From Bacteroidota bacterium (lineage in GTDB: Bacteria; Bacteroidota; Ignavibacteria; Palsa-1295), in contig JAJPIQ010000075.1 of assembly GCA_021324685.1 (NCBI GenBank), forward strand, positions 1 through 33,831: a stretch of DNA of 33,831 bases, given 5' to 3'. A program made the position numbers and the translations under genes. The stretch's first letter is position 1, and every line of letters starts with the position of its first letter. Below are positions 25,438 to 33,724 of the stretch, piece by piece. The notes below the pieces were generated by a model. That model saw nothing but the letters and a program-made list of their open reading frames with translations, was not told where the DNA came from and ran no database searches.

Positions 25438-26196
25438 ATGACACCACGAGGCCGCCTTCTTCTTGCACTCTGTTTTATCGTCGGTATTCCACTATCCGTG
25501 AGCGCGCAGCTTTCCAAAAGCGTCGGCCTGCTCAAAGGCGAAGTCGTTTCGCCTTCCGGCACACCGATCCCGAACGTCACGATCGCCATTTTCAAGGGAA
25601 CCGATAAGGTCACGACGACCAAATCGAATTCCGAGGGAAAGGTCACGTCCGTCCTTCAACCGAATGCGACCTACCGCATCGTTTCCGCGTCCAGCGAATA
25701 TTTTTATCACGAGGATACGGTGACGGTTCCCGCGCTGAGTTCCTACCAGGAGTTTCCGGTCCATATCGTCCTGACCCCGCTCACGAACGGGCAACCGTTC
25801 GATCTTACGCAGCCCGTCTTCCTGCCGCACGAGCGGGACATCGACCGCGCGGCCCTTGCGGAACTCGACCGGATCGCCGAAGAGATGAAGCACAATCCGA
25901 AGCTTTCGGTGAGCATCACGGTCTATCCCGACGCGCCGGTCCGGACGAAAAAGGACGCCGCCCAAAAAGCGCTCGCTTCGTCTCGGGAAACGGCGATCCG
26001 TTCCTATTTCATGGGCAAAGGCATTCCTTCTTCGCGGTTCGATGTCACGAGCGTCACGACGAGCATCCCACCGGGCCGCTTCCCGAATCCCGCCGCGGCG
26101 GCCGCGCCAAAAAAGAAAGGCAAAAAATCGAAGACCCCGCCCGAGCCGGCCCTCTTTCCGCAATACGTCGAGATCGTCGCGCACGTCGCGCCGTGA
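25438..26196 (+). CDS. Secreted carboxypeptidase-regulatory-like plus degenerate OmpA-like protein
   Basis: From the ATG at 25438 (a GTG at 25399 is possible but would lengthen the n-region of the signal peptide) the product has 252 residues. A signal peptide is cleaved at about VSA|QL (residue 23). An Ig-like carboxypeptidase-regulatory domain follows (LLKGEVVSPSGTPIPNVTIAIF to about residue 120). The remainder looks like an OmpA C-terminal domain: RAALAELDRIAEEMKHNPKLSVSITVY, then LASSRETAIRSYFMGKGIPSSRF, then a final strand YVEIVAHV. The HTDxxG motif expected before the second helix is replaced by VYPDAP, and a Lys/Ala/Pro-rich insertion (APKKKGKKSK) precedes the last strand. Peptidoglycan binding is therefore uncertain. 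Confidence 0.75.
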   Translation: MTPRGRLLLALCFIVGIPLSVSAQLSKSVGLLKGEVVSPSGTPIPNVTIAIFKGTDKVTTTKSNSEGKVTSVLQPNATYRIVSASSEYFYHEDTVTVPALSSYQEFPVHIVLTPLTNGQPFDLTQPVFLPHERDIDRAALAELDRIAEEMKHNPKLSVSITVYPDAPVRTKKDAAQKALASSRETAIRSYFMGKGIPSSRFDVTSVTTSIPPGRFPNPAAAAAPKKKGKKSKTPPEPALFPQYVEIVAHVAP

Positions 26197-26235
26197 TCCG
26201 GGAACTTTAGGAGCGCGCCCGGCGTAGAAGGCACC

Positions 26236-27726
26236 TTGCGCCTCCCTTCGACTCGCGATATCATAGCGGATAAGAGCTGGCTCCGCTCGTCCCAAGACGG
26301 CCGGTACCTCCTTATGCGTGGCGTCTGCTTCGGCCCTTCGGCGAAACTGCCGCCGCACCTTCCCTTTCGCACCGCCGAGGACTGGGCCCGCTACGAGACC
26401 TACGTCGATCTCCTCTTTGCCTGTGGGTTCCGGGTGCTGCGGCTGCCATTCTTCTGGTCCGCGTTCGAGCCGCGCTGCAATCCCGACCGACCCGAATACA
26501 ACGAGCAATACCTTCGCGATTTTTTCGATTACGTCCGGCGGTTTTCCGACAAAGGGTTTTTGCTCCTCATCGATATTCATCAGGACCTCCTCGGCAAGGC
26601 CTTTGGCGGTAACGGCATGCCGGAGTGGGTCCACGCCGAGGGGACGCGTTCGCACAGTTTTTTAAAGAACACGCCGCTCTGGGGCGCCAACTACGAGTTC
26701 AATCGCGATCTTCGAAAAACATTCACCGATTTCTGGAATAACGACCTCACCAACCGTACCACGACGCCCCCGCTCGAGCATTTTAAAGTACGCGACCGCT
26801 TCCTCGACATGGTCGGGCGCGTGGCCGAAGAAGCCGCGCTTCACGAGCGCGTCCTCGGTATCGAGATTTTCAACGAACCGCATCCGGCCCGTATCAACGA
26901 CCGCCGTTTCGAGGAAGAGATCCTTCCCGGGTTTTATTCCGAAGCGATTGCCCGCATTCGCAGGCATTCGAGCGCCCTCTTCGCCTTCGTCTCTCCGCAG
27001 AGCGACTGGAACGTAAATTTGCGCGAGAATAAGAACTACGAATCGTACCTGGCGCTCGACCCCGCGACGGGACCCACCGATGCGGGCCGAGTCGCGTTCG
27101 CCTATCATTACTACGATTCGCTGCTCACGGCCATGGGCGGGCTCCTCTTTCACGACGCCAAGCGCGAAGAGTATCTCGCGGCCCAGACCCTGGGAACGAA
27201 ACGCGCGCGCGAAAAAGGGATGGTCCCCTTCCTCACCGAATTTGGCACGCGCCAAAGCTGGCCGCGCACCATCGTCCGGCGTCACATGGACTGGCAGTTC
27301 GAAGCCGTCGAATACGCGCTCGTCCACTCGACCTACTGGAACGTCAATCTCTACAACACGCAGGAACTTCGCGACGGCTTTATGCGCGAGGACTTTTCGC
27401 TCATTGGGTTCGATCACCGGCTCCGCAATCTCGATATCGCCGTCCGACCGTACGTCCTCGCGGCGAGCGCGAAACCGGTCCATATGCATTTTAACGCGCG
27501 CACGAAAGAGTTCGAGTTAGTGCTGCGCGGGAACCCCGTTCCCAGCCCGACGACACTCTACCTTCCGCACCTCCGCGAGCACTCGATGCAGCCCGTGCAT
27601 TACGAGCGGGGCTTCGAGATCGACTACAACGGCTCGCTCGATTATCGCGCGGAAGGAAATGACGTCGAACTCACGCTCGATCCGAGCGTGGACGTCCATG
27701 AAATACGGATCACTCCCCGTTCCTGA
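26236..27726 (+). CDS. GH5-family glycoside hydrolase, endoglycoceramidase-like
   Basis: The 496-aa product is a clan GH-A hydrolase. GFRVLRLPFFWSAFEP marks the first barrel strands. LLIDIHQDLLGKAFGGNGMPEW closely recalls the DMHQD..FGGDG..DW pattern of endoglycoceramidases. The acid/base Glu214 lies in IFNEPHP and the nucleophile Glu335 in FLTEFGT. A C-terminal beta-sandwich-like part (about 410-496) also fits that subfamily. Endoglycoceramidases cut glycan from glycosphingolipids, but the substrate here is inference. No signal peptide is visible; the start is TTG at 26236, preceded by GAAGG at a good distance. It is thus predicted to be cytoplasmic, unlike typical secreted members. Its end overlaps the next gene on the opposite strand by 17 bp. 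Confidence 0.85.
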   Translation: MRLPSTRDIIADKSWLRSSQDGRYLLMRGVCFGPSAKLPPHLPFRTAEDWARYETYVDLLFACGFRVLRLPFFWSAFEPRCNPDRPEYNEQYLRDFFDYVRRFSDKGFLLLIDIHQDLLGKAFGGNGMPEWVHAEGTRSHSFLKNTPLWGANYEFNRDLRKTFTDFWNNDLTNRTTTPPLEHFKVRDRFLDMVGRVAEEAALHERVLGIEIFNEPHPARINDRRFEEEILPGFYSEAIARIRRHSSALFAFVSPQSDWNVNLRENKNYESYLALDPATGPTDAGRVAFAYHYYDSLLTAMGGLLFHDAKREEYLAAQTLGTKRAREKGMVPFLTEFGTRQSWPRTIVRRHMDWQFEAVEYALVHSTYWNVNLYNTQELRDGFMREDFSLIGFDHRLRNLDIAVRPYVLAASAKPVHMHFNARTKEFELVLRGNPVPSPTTLYLPHLREHSMQPVHYERGFEIDYNGSLDYRAEGNDVELTLDPSVDVHEIRITPRS

Positions 27727-28696
27727 GCTTTGCGGCATTCGATTCCGAGAGCGTCACGACGGAACGAACGTTCAGCAGGTCGGTAAAGGGCGTCGCGGTC
27801 GAGACCGTTACTTTTGCCGGGATCTTCATGGCGAGCGTCCGTTTGACGACGCGCCCCGAAAACAGATCGAGGAACGTCGTGTCCGTGCCGGAGATCGGTC
27901 CCGAGGTCGAGGTCGTAACATTCGTGACGGAGTTCGTTTGCGTTCCCTGGAACGATCCCGTATCGGTTGCGACGATAACGGCAAGGTAGGTCGTATCGAT
28001 CAGGCGCGCAAGGCTATAGGTGCGGGAGACATCGTAAATATATTCGCCCGTCGTCGTGCCGATATTGACGGTATCGTGCACAAAAACCGTATCGACGCTG
28101 TGCTCGGACCAGGTGTTCCCATAGGTCACCGGCTGAACGGGCAGCGGGATCAGCATGCGCGGCGGTTCGAAAAAATAGGCGTTCGTCTGCGCTTCCGCAT
28201 TCAGGAGTTTCAGCGAATCGACGATCTCTTTATGCAGTTCGTCGCCTTTCATATTGTACGTCAGCCGCGTAATACGGTTGACGGCGAGGTTCTCTTCCAG
28301 CCAGAGCGAATCGCCGGCAAGCGTATGGCCGCCGACATCGAACTTGGTGAACGATTCTTCGAAGGTCCAGAGCCCTTTTTTATAATCGATCGAAAGATTG
28401 TGGAATGCGAGCTCGGCTTCGCTCGCAAGATCGCCCGAAAGTTCGTCGCGGTCCGTGCGGACCGATTGGTCGATGCGCGTATGCACATCGTAAACAAGCG
28501 TTCCCGCCTGCGGTTTGTAGCGGAGCGTAAGGATGTCCGGCTTGATCTCGGGCGTGTGCGGCGCCGGAGGTTCCTCTTTTACCGGCGCGGGTTTATGGCG
28601 GCGCTGCGCCGCACACGGCTTCACGCCGATTCCGTTCACGGCCACGAAAGCGACCGTGACGAAGATCACCGTTCGGCACACGTTCTGAAAGAGCAT
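27710..28696 (-). CDS. Secreted protein of unknown function in an operon with the T9SS cargo
   Basis: The product has 328 residues from the ATG at 28696, which lies one base after the stop of the upstream cargo gene (TAA-C-ATG). A longer ORF reaches into that gene but is not needed, because this ATG gives a good signal peptide (hydrophobic TVIFVTVAFVAV, cleavage near AAQ). After a Pro-rich linker (PAPVKEEPPAPHTPEIKP) the rest looks all-beta: LTLRYKPQAGTLVYDVHTRIDQSV, TWSEHSVDTVFVHDTVNI and ARLIDTTYLAVIVATDTGSF. It resembles large secreted beta-rich families of unknown function. No catalytic motif is seen. Position suggests it is exported together with, or helps, the neighbouring BNR-repeat cargo. 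Confidence 0.75.
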   Translation of the reverse strand: MLFQNVCRTVIFVTVAFVAVNGIGVKPCAAQRRHKPAPVKEEPPAPHTPEIKPDILTLRYKPQAGTLVYDVHTRIDQSVRTDRDELSGDLASEAELAFHNLSIDYKKGLWTFEESFTKFDVGGHTLAGDSLWLEENLAVNRITRLTYNMKGDELHKEIVDSLKLLNAEAQTNAYFFEPPRMLIPLPVQPVTYGNTWSEHSVDTVFVHDTVNIGTTTGEYIYDVSRTYSLARLIDTTYLAVIVATDTGSFQGTQTNSVTNVTTSTSGPISGTDTTFLDLFSGRVVKRTLAMKIPAKVTVSTATPFTDLLNVRSVVTLSESNAAKLRNGE

Positions 28697-28697
28697 G

Positions 28698-31600
28698 TTA
28701 TCGGGAAACGAGCGCAACCCGGGCTTCACCGAGCGTCCGGCCCGATGCGCTCCGAAGTTCCGCAATATACGCGCCGGGTTCCAGAGCACCGCGATCGATC
28801 GTGTACTGCCCGGCTCCGCTCTCGCGGACGGGCAGGGTAAATTCCTTCCCACTCGAAACTTCGATCATGCGGCATGCGGAAGCCGGTTCCGTGCCGGCGG
28901 TCTCGATGCGGAAGGAAGTTCCGGCGACCGGATTGGGGTAGATGAAAAGCGGCGGAACGGTGGATGCCGAGGCCCTCGTGACCGAGGACGGCACCGCCTG
29001 GAGCCCGCCGATGTCCACCGCATAGAGCGAGCGCCCGTGCGTCGAGGCAATGAGCATGTTCTTGTAGATCTTGAGATCGCTCACGATCACGTGCGGCATT
29101 CCGGTGCCGAGCGCGAACCACTGCGCCCCGCCGTTCGTCGTCGCATAGACGCCCACATCGGTCCCGACAATGAGCGCCTGGTCCTTGAGGGCCGGGTCGC
29201 CATGTTCGGCGAGCGTATCGATCGCGAGCGCGCTCGCCGCGGCCGCAGGTAAGTTCCCGGAAATATTCACCCACTTCTTCCCGCCGTTGGTCGTCTTCAG
29301 CACGTGCGCCGCGCCGGACGTGCTCATGGTCGCGCAGAACGCCGTCATCGAATCGCTCCGGTCTGGAACGACCTGCGAGATCGTCGCCACCGGAAGCCCT
29401 GCTCCGTGCGCGCCGATCCAGTGCGGCGGCGTGGTATCGCTCGTCGTGGGGTCCACCGTCGTCCGCCAGAGCACGCCGCTCGTCCCATAGCCTCCGGCCC
29501 AGAGCATCGGACGCCCGTTCGCATCGCGGGGACCCAGCGCCACGGTCTCGATATCGCCGTAATACCACTGGGAATCTTTCGTTACGTTCCCCTCGATGGG
29601 CGGCGACCACGTCCGCCAGGTGATGTTCTCCAGATCGTTCCAATCGAGCGTTGCGCGATAGACGTGGCAGCGGCCGGTATAAAGTTCCGCGGGGTCTTGC
29701 TCGTCCAGCGCGATGGGCGCGTTCCAGGCCACGGCTTCCTCGGTATCCGTAAGCGCGTGCGGGCCATAGAGCAGGCGGTAGGTGAGCGTGTGCCAGCGCG
29801 GCCGCGAGTCGTGCGTCGAGTCCTTCATTGCGAGCGGAAGCGGAAGGAGCGAGTCCAGCGTGTTCCGTGCGAAGATCACCCCATACTGCAGCGAGGTAAT
29901 GAGCTTGTTCGTGTCCGTAGGATGCGAGACGGCCGCTTCGCCATCGCCATGGTTGATCCACGCGAAGGACGTGTCGAGAAGATTCCCGACCGTGCCGTTG
30001 TCCTGCGTGCCGCCAAAGACTTTGAGGTCGCTCGCCGAGATCGTGGCCGGCGTATGCGCCATGCCGGCACGCCACGGTTCCACCGAATAGAACATCGTGA
30101 TCGGCAGGCCGGTCATTTGCTTCCAGGTCGCCCCAAAATCGTAGGTCGAAAAGAGGCCGCCATCGGAAACGACGAGCAGGTCGCTGCCGGCGAAGGCCAG
30201 CCCGTGCTGGTCCGAATGCTGCTCGCGATTCCCCTTCACATAATACTCGCTGTACGAATCGGTGATGTCCTTCCACGTGGCCCCCAGGTCGGTGGAACGA
30301 AATACATCGATGCCCCCGAGATAAATATCGGGATCGATCGCCGGTCCGACCGGCGCGGCCGTAAGATAAAAATTATATCCGCCCTGCGCGTTCGTGATGT
30401 TGGCGCTGTCTTTTCCCTGCACGCCGCCCATCGGAATTTTTATCGTCGAGTCGAGGATTTTTGTCCAGGTCACACCCTGATCGGCGGAGCGATAGAGGCC
30501 TTCAAAATTTTCGTCGAGCAGGTCGTGGGTTACCACATTGGTATCGGTACGAATATATCCTGCGAAAAGGTAATCGCGGGCCGGAGGCAGCCCTCCCGTC
30601 ATCGTCCAGAGCAGCGCGCCGCGGCCAAGAACGTTTTCTTTTTCGCCATTGGGCAAGCCGCTCGAAGCCATGGTATCGATCCGCTGCCAGGTATGGCCGG
30701 TATCGGTGCTACGATAAATTCCCGTATGCGGTCCCGAGGGCCCGCCGGGATTGAAATTCGGGCCGATGGTAATCGAGTGGTCCACCGCGAAGGCGACGAT
30801 CTGCGCCGCGTTCAGTGGATTCATCGCCAGGTCGATAAAGCCGACACAATCGCTTGCGCTCGGTTTAACAAAAAGAGATCGGGTCCATGTCGCGCCGCCG
30901 TCCGTCGAGCGGAAGATGCCTTTGTTCGTATCGGTAAGGGAGTTCGGCCCGGGAACGGCGATGAAAAGCTGTTTATCGTTTCGTGGATCGATCGCGACCT
31001 TCGCGATATATTGCGCCGCGGCAAAGCCAATATAGTTCCAGGTGCCGCCGCCGTCGGTCGATTTCCAGAGTCCGTCTCCGGGATAGGAGTCGGAGCTGCC
31101 GTTGCACTCGCCGAGACCGATATAGATCGTCTGTGGCTGGGCGGGATCGATCGTGATACAGCCGATCGAAAGCGAGCCGAACGTATCGGTCGTGCAGTGC
31201 CAGCTCGCGCCGTGGTCCGTCGTTTTCCAGAGTCCTCCGGCCGCCGCCCCGATATAAAACGTGTTTGTATCGGTGGGATCGGTCGCGATGGCGCTTACGC
31301 GGCCGTCGATGGAATAGGGACCGATCGGCTCCCACACAAAACTCGATAGCGTGCCTTCTTTCCCGATCCGTTCTGAAAGCACGGGCATCCGTGCGGCCTG
31401 GGCGAGCGCGTTCGGGTAATAGGCGGGGTCGATCGTCTCCCCCGGCCAGGCCCGCCGGCGCGAGAACCAATCGCTCCGCTCCTCGCCGTCATGCCCGGGC
31501 GGCGGAGCATGCTCCCTGATGCTCGTTTGGATACGGGCCGGCTTCGATTCCAGCGTCCGCGTTTTGGAGTGGTTTCGCGGCCGTGCGCGATGATGGCTCC

Positions 31601-31874
31601 TGCGATGATGAACGCGGGAATGAGCCGTTTTTTGTGAATGCGCCCTTTCTTGTGAATGCGCCCTTTCTTGTGAATGCGCCCTTTCTTGTGAATGCGCCCT
31701 TTCTTGTGAATGCGCCCTTTCTTGTGAATGTGCCGTTTTTTGCAAATGCGCCTTTTTTGGAGCGGCCGCTTCGGTCTGCGAAAATGCGGGGGCGACCGCA
31801 AAAGTAAGCCCGAAAGCCATGACGAGCATGCACAAGAGCCAGCGAAAGGAGACGGTCCGGAAGCGTGTTATCAT
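28698..31874 (-). CDS. BNR/sortilin-type beta-propeller protein with T9SS sorting tail
   Basis: The 1058-aa product is a predicted T9SS cargo. It has a signal peptide (cleavage about AFS|QT, residue 32). A repeat linker follows at residues 42-89 (AHSQER units), then a His/Arg-rich stretch (VHHRRSHHRARPRNHSKTR). A long propeller region, about 190-960, has many Asp-box/BNR motifs such as STDGGGTWNY, STDGGATWTR, STDTGHTWQR, SADQGVTWTK, STDLGATWKD and TTNGGKKWVN. This architecture is like the sortilin/Vps10 or glycosyl-hydrolase BNR proteins of Bacteroidota. The last 85 residues (from about 974) start FIYPNPVAGTSFRIE and end GEARVALVSR, matching the type A sorting domain. Enzymatic activity is not evident. 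The PorU/PorV pair in this window could process and export it. Confidence 0.88.
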   Translation of the reverse strand: MITRFRTVSFRWLLCMLVMAFGLTFAVAPAFSQTEAAAPKKAHLQKTAHSQERAHSQERAHSQERAHSQERAHSQERAHSQKTAHSRVHHRRSHHRARPRNHSKTRTLESKPARIQTSIREHAPPPGHDGEERSDWFSRRRAWPGETIDPAYYPNALAQAARMPVLSERIGKEGTLSSFVWEPIGPYSIDGRVSAIATDPTDTNTFYIGAAAGGLWKTTDHGASWHCTTDTFGSLSIGCITIDPAQPQTIYIGLGECNGSSDSYPGDGLWKSTDGGGTWNYIGFAAAQYIAKVAIDPRNDKQLFIAVPGPNSLTDTNKGIFRSTDGGATWTRSLFVKPSASDCVGFIDLAMNPLNAAQIVAFAVDHSITIGPNFNPGGPSGPHTGIYRSTDTGHTWQRIDTMASSGLPNGEKENVLGRGALLWTMTGGLPPARDYLFAGYIRTDTNVVTHDLLDENFEGLYRSADQGVTWTKILDSTIKIPMGGVQGKDSANITNAQGGYNFYLTAAPVGPAIDPDIYLGGIDVFRSTDLGATWKDITDSYSEYYVKGNREQHSDQHGLAFAGSDLLVVSDGGLFSTYDFGATWKQMTGLPITMFYSVEPWRAGMAHTPATISASDLKVFGGTQDNGTVGNLLDTSFAWINHGDGEAAVSHPTDTNKLITSLQYGVIFARNTLDSLLPLPLAMKDSTHDSRPRWHTLTYRLLYGPHALTDTEEAVAWNAPIALDEQDPAELYTGRCHVYRATLDWNDLENITWRTWSPPIEGNVTKDSQWYYGDIETVALGPRDANGRPMLWAGGYGTSGVLWRTTVDPTTSDTTPPHWIGAHGAGLPVATISQVVPDRSDSMTAFCATMSTSGAAHVLKTTNGGKKWVNISGNLPAAAASALAIDTLAEHGDPALKDQALIVGTDVGVYATTNGGAQWFALGTGMPHVIVSDLKIYKNMLIASTHGRSLYAVDIGGLQAVPSSVTRASASTVPPLFIYPNPVAGTSFRIETAGTEPASACRMIEVSSGKEFTLPVRESGAGQYTIDRGALEPGAYIAELRSASGRTLGEARVALVSR
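31618..31761 (-). repeat. Eight 18-bp tandem repeats coding a His/Arg/Lys-rich linker
   Basis: Five exact copies of GAATGCGCCCTTTCTTGT (plus-strand reading) lie at 31636-31725. They are flanked by one variant copy on the left (31618-31635) and two on the right (31726-31743, 31744-31761). Read on the coding (minus) strand they give AHSQER five times, bordered by AHLQKT and AHSQKT. All six frames across the array are stop-free, so it also creates spurious ORFs such as repeated VNAPFL on the plus strand. Confidence 0.97.
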
Positions 31875-31976
31875 ATGCAGAGCATAAAAAGAACTGGAAA
31901 ATAAGGGACAAAGTTTGCAGGCATCTTTGCCCCGCGGCTACCGAACGCCCGCACCGCTTCCGCCGTTAATGAGTCT

Positions 31977-33482
31977 ATGCGCCTCGTTCTTCTCGTTTTC
32001 GCCGCGCTTGTTTGTGGAGCGATGTCCGGGTTCGCCCAGAGCGGCTTTTTGGAACTACCGCTCACGATCAATATTCCGGACCAGAGCGAGATCCTTCCCG
32101 TCATCTCCGCCGACAACAAAACGCTCTATTTCGGACGCACGCGGATGGGGATCGACTCCGGGCTCGTCTTCGATATCTGGCGGACCCATATCGCCGGGGA
32201 CTCGAGCTATTCGGCGCCGGAATTCGTCGGCGGGAACCTATCGAGTTCCTACGGCATCCTCGTCACCTCTGTTTCGCCGGACAACAACACGCTCTATCTT
32301 GCCGGCAAGCTGCACCGCGATTCCCCGCCCGACGAACGGCTCTACGTCGCCCATAAGCTGGCTTCGGGATGGTCGATCCCGGAACCGATAAAAATTCCCG
32401 ACCTCCAGCCGCGGGCGCTCTATACCGATTACAGCTTCGGCCCCGACCAGCGGACGCTCGTCATGGCCGTCGATCGCGATTCGACCCTCGGCGACCGCGA
32501 TCTCTACGTCAGTTTTTTCGATAGCCGCTCCGGGAACTGGACGCCGCCCCTCTGGCTCGGACCCGACATCAATAGCAATGCGGCGGAGATGACGCCCTTC
32601 CTCGCGAGCGATAACAAGACGCTCTATTTTTCCAGCGAGCGCCCGGGCGGTATCGGTTCGCTCGACGTCTATCGTTCCGTTCGGCAGGACGACACCTGGA
32701 AACACTGGTCGAAACCGGAGGACCTCGGACCCGGCGTCAACCGGCCGGGCCGCACCTCCTATTACACCGAAGACGCGAGCGGGAACTATGCATATTTCTC
32801 CTGGCGGCCTTCCGAGCATGAGGCGAGCGCGATCTACCGTATTAAAGTCAAACATACGCACGCCATCGCGCTGGTCCACGGCACGGTGACCGACGCCAAC
32901 GGCAAACCGCTCTCCGCGAAGATCGAATATGGGTCGCTGAACGATACCGCTTCCTCCGGCAGTGCGCGTTCCGATCCGACGACCGGCGAATACCAGTTGA
33001 CGCTGCCGGCCGGGGTCGCCTATGCGATCCGTGCCGAGCGCGATGGCTATTTCCCGGCGAGCGATCATCTCGACCTTACGGCCCTGAAGAATTTCGAACC
33101 GTTCGAGCTCGACCTTCGCCTGAACCGCATCGAGACCGGCGCGCGGGTGGAACTAAAAAATGTCTTTTTCGAGACCGACCGGGCAGAACTCCTGCCCGCC
33201 TCCTTCCCCGAACTCGACCGGGTGGTCGGGCTCCTCGCCGAACATCCCGAATTCAAACTCGAGATCGCGGGACATACCGATAGCACCGGAAGCGAAGCGC
33301 ACAATCTCGCCCTTTCAAAGGCCCGCGCCGAAGCCGTGGCACAATACCTCATACAAAAAGGTACCGCGAGCGCGCGCCTGACCGCCGTGGGCTACGGTTC
33401 CACCAAACCCGTCGCAACGAACGCGACCGAAGCCGGCCGCGCCCAAAACCGAAGAGTCGAGTTTATCGTCGTCGCCAAGTGA
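31977..33482 (+). CDS. PorE-like OmpA-family lipidless envelope protein: propeller, regulatory-like and OmpA domains
   Basis: The 501-aa product has a signal peptide cut at about GFA|QS (residue 20) with no lipobox Cys at the cleavage site. A PD40-like beta-propeller spans about 30-295 (repeated DNKTLYF, DNNTLYL, DQRTLVM and SSERPGG). A carboxypeptidase-regulatory-like domain lies at about 298-385 (LVHGTVTDANGKPLSAKIEY), and an OmpA C-terminal domain at about 390-501. The OmpA part keeps the peptidoglycan-binding elements HTDSTG (about 432) and NLALSKARAEAV, with the final NRRVEFIVV. The same order, with an extra N-terminal TPR region, is found in PorE of the T9SS; the TPR is absent here. It is divergent from the T9SS cargo gene, with 102 bp between starts. 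Confidence 0.85.
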   Translation: MRLVLLVFAALVCGAMSGFAQSGFLELPLTINIPDQSEILPVISADNKTLYFGRTRMGIDSGLVFDIWRTHIAGDSSYSAPEFVGGNLSSSYGILVTSVSPDNNTLYLAGKLHRDSPPDERLYVAHKLASGWSIPEPIKIPDLQPRALYTDYSFGPDQRTLVMAVDRDSTLGDRDLYVSFFDSRSGNWTPPLWLGPDINSNAAEMTPFLASDNKTLYFSSERPGGIGSLDVYRSVRQDDTWKHWSKPEDLGPGVNRPGRTSYYTEDASGNYAYFSWRPSEHEASAIYRIKVKHTHAIALVHGTVTDANGKPLSAKIEYGSLNDTASSGSARSDPTTGEYQLTLPAGVAYAIRAERDGYFPASDHLDLTALKNFEPFELDLRLNRIETGARVELKNVFFETDRAELLPASFPELDRVVGLLAEHPEFKLEIAGHTDSTGSEAHNLALSKARAEAVAQYLIQKGTASARLTAVGYGSTKPVATNATEAGRAQNRRVEFIVVAK

Positions 33483-33575
33483 GGCTCATTGCCTGACGTC
33501 GGAATGACGCCTGAAACGTGTGAACTTTAGTCCGCCGCCCTGGCAGATCGCTTCCATCCACACGAAAACCACTTT

Positions 33576-33682
33576 TGTCATCCCCGCGGAGGCGGGGATC
33601 CAGTGGTCCAATGATAGGTACGGAAAGATTTCAGATACCGCCTGGATTCCCGTTCCCGGTCGGGTCGAGGACAGGCTACTCG
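33576..33682. repeat. Interspersed palindromic repeat, copy 1
   Basis: This 107-bp unit begins TGTCATCCCCGCGGAGGCGG and ends GGACAGGCTACTCG. It holds a small hairpin (CCCCGC / GCGGGG, 4-nt loop) and a distant inverted pair (GGATCCAG / CTGGATTCC-like). It belongs to the widespread class of GTCAT(T/C)CCCGC...GGCGGG(A/G)ATCCAG intergenic elements found in many bacteria, similar in form to dRS3/REP-like repeats. No transposase is present, so movement would be non-autonomous. Confidence 0.88.
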
Positions 33683-33724
33683 CGACATATTATGCTGAGG
33701 GTGCATTCTAAACACAACCTTTCC

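Noticed and set aside
27659-28840. 393-codon plus-strand ORF opposite the secreted protein gene
   Set aside because: It is Arg-rich and motif-free; the minus-strand protein with signal peptide and TAA-C-ATG coupling is the gene.
29304-31349. 681-codon open frame on the plus strand opposite the T9SS cargo gene
   Set aside because: The minus-strand frame has a signal peptide, BNR motifs and a sorting tail. The plus-strand frame is Arg-rich with no recognisable motif and is a by-product of high GC content. The same holds for the 28726-30276 minus-strand frame.
31583-31807. Plus-strand ORF with repeated VNAPFL
   Set aside because: It is only the reverse reading of the 18-bp repeat array that belongs to the cargo gene.
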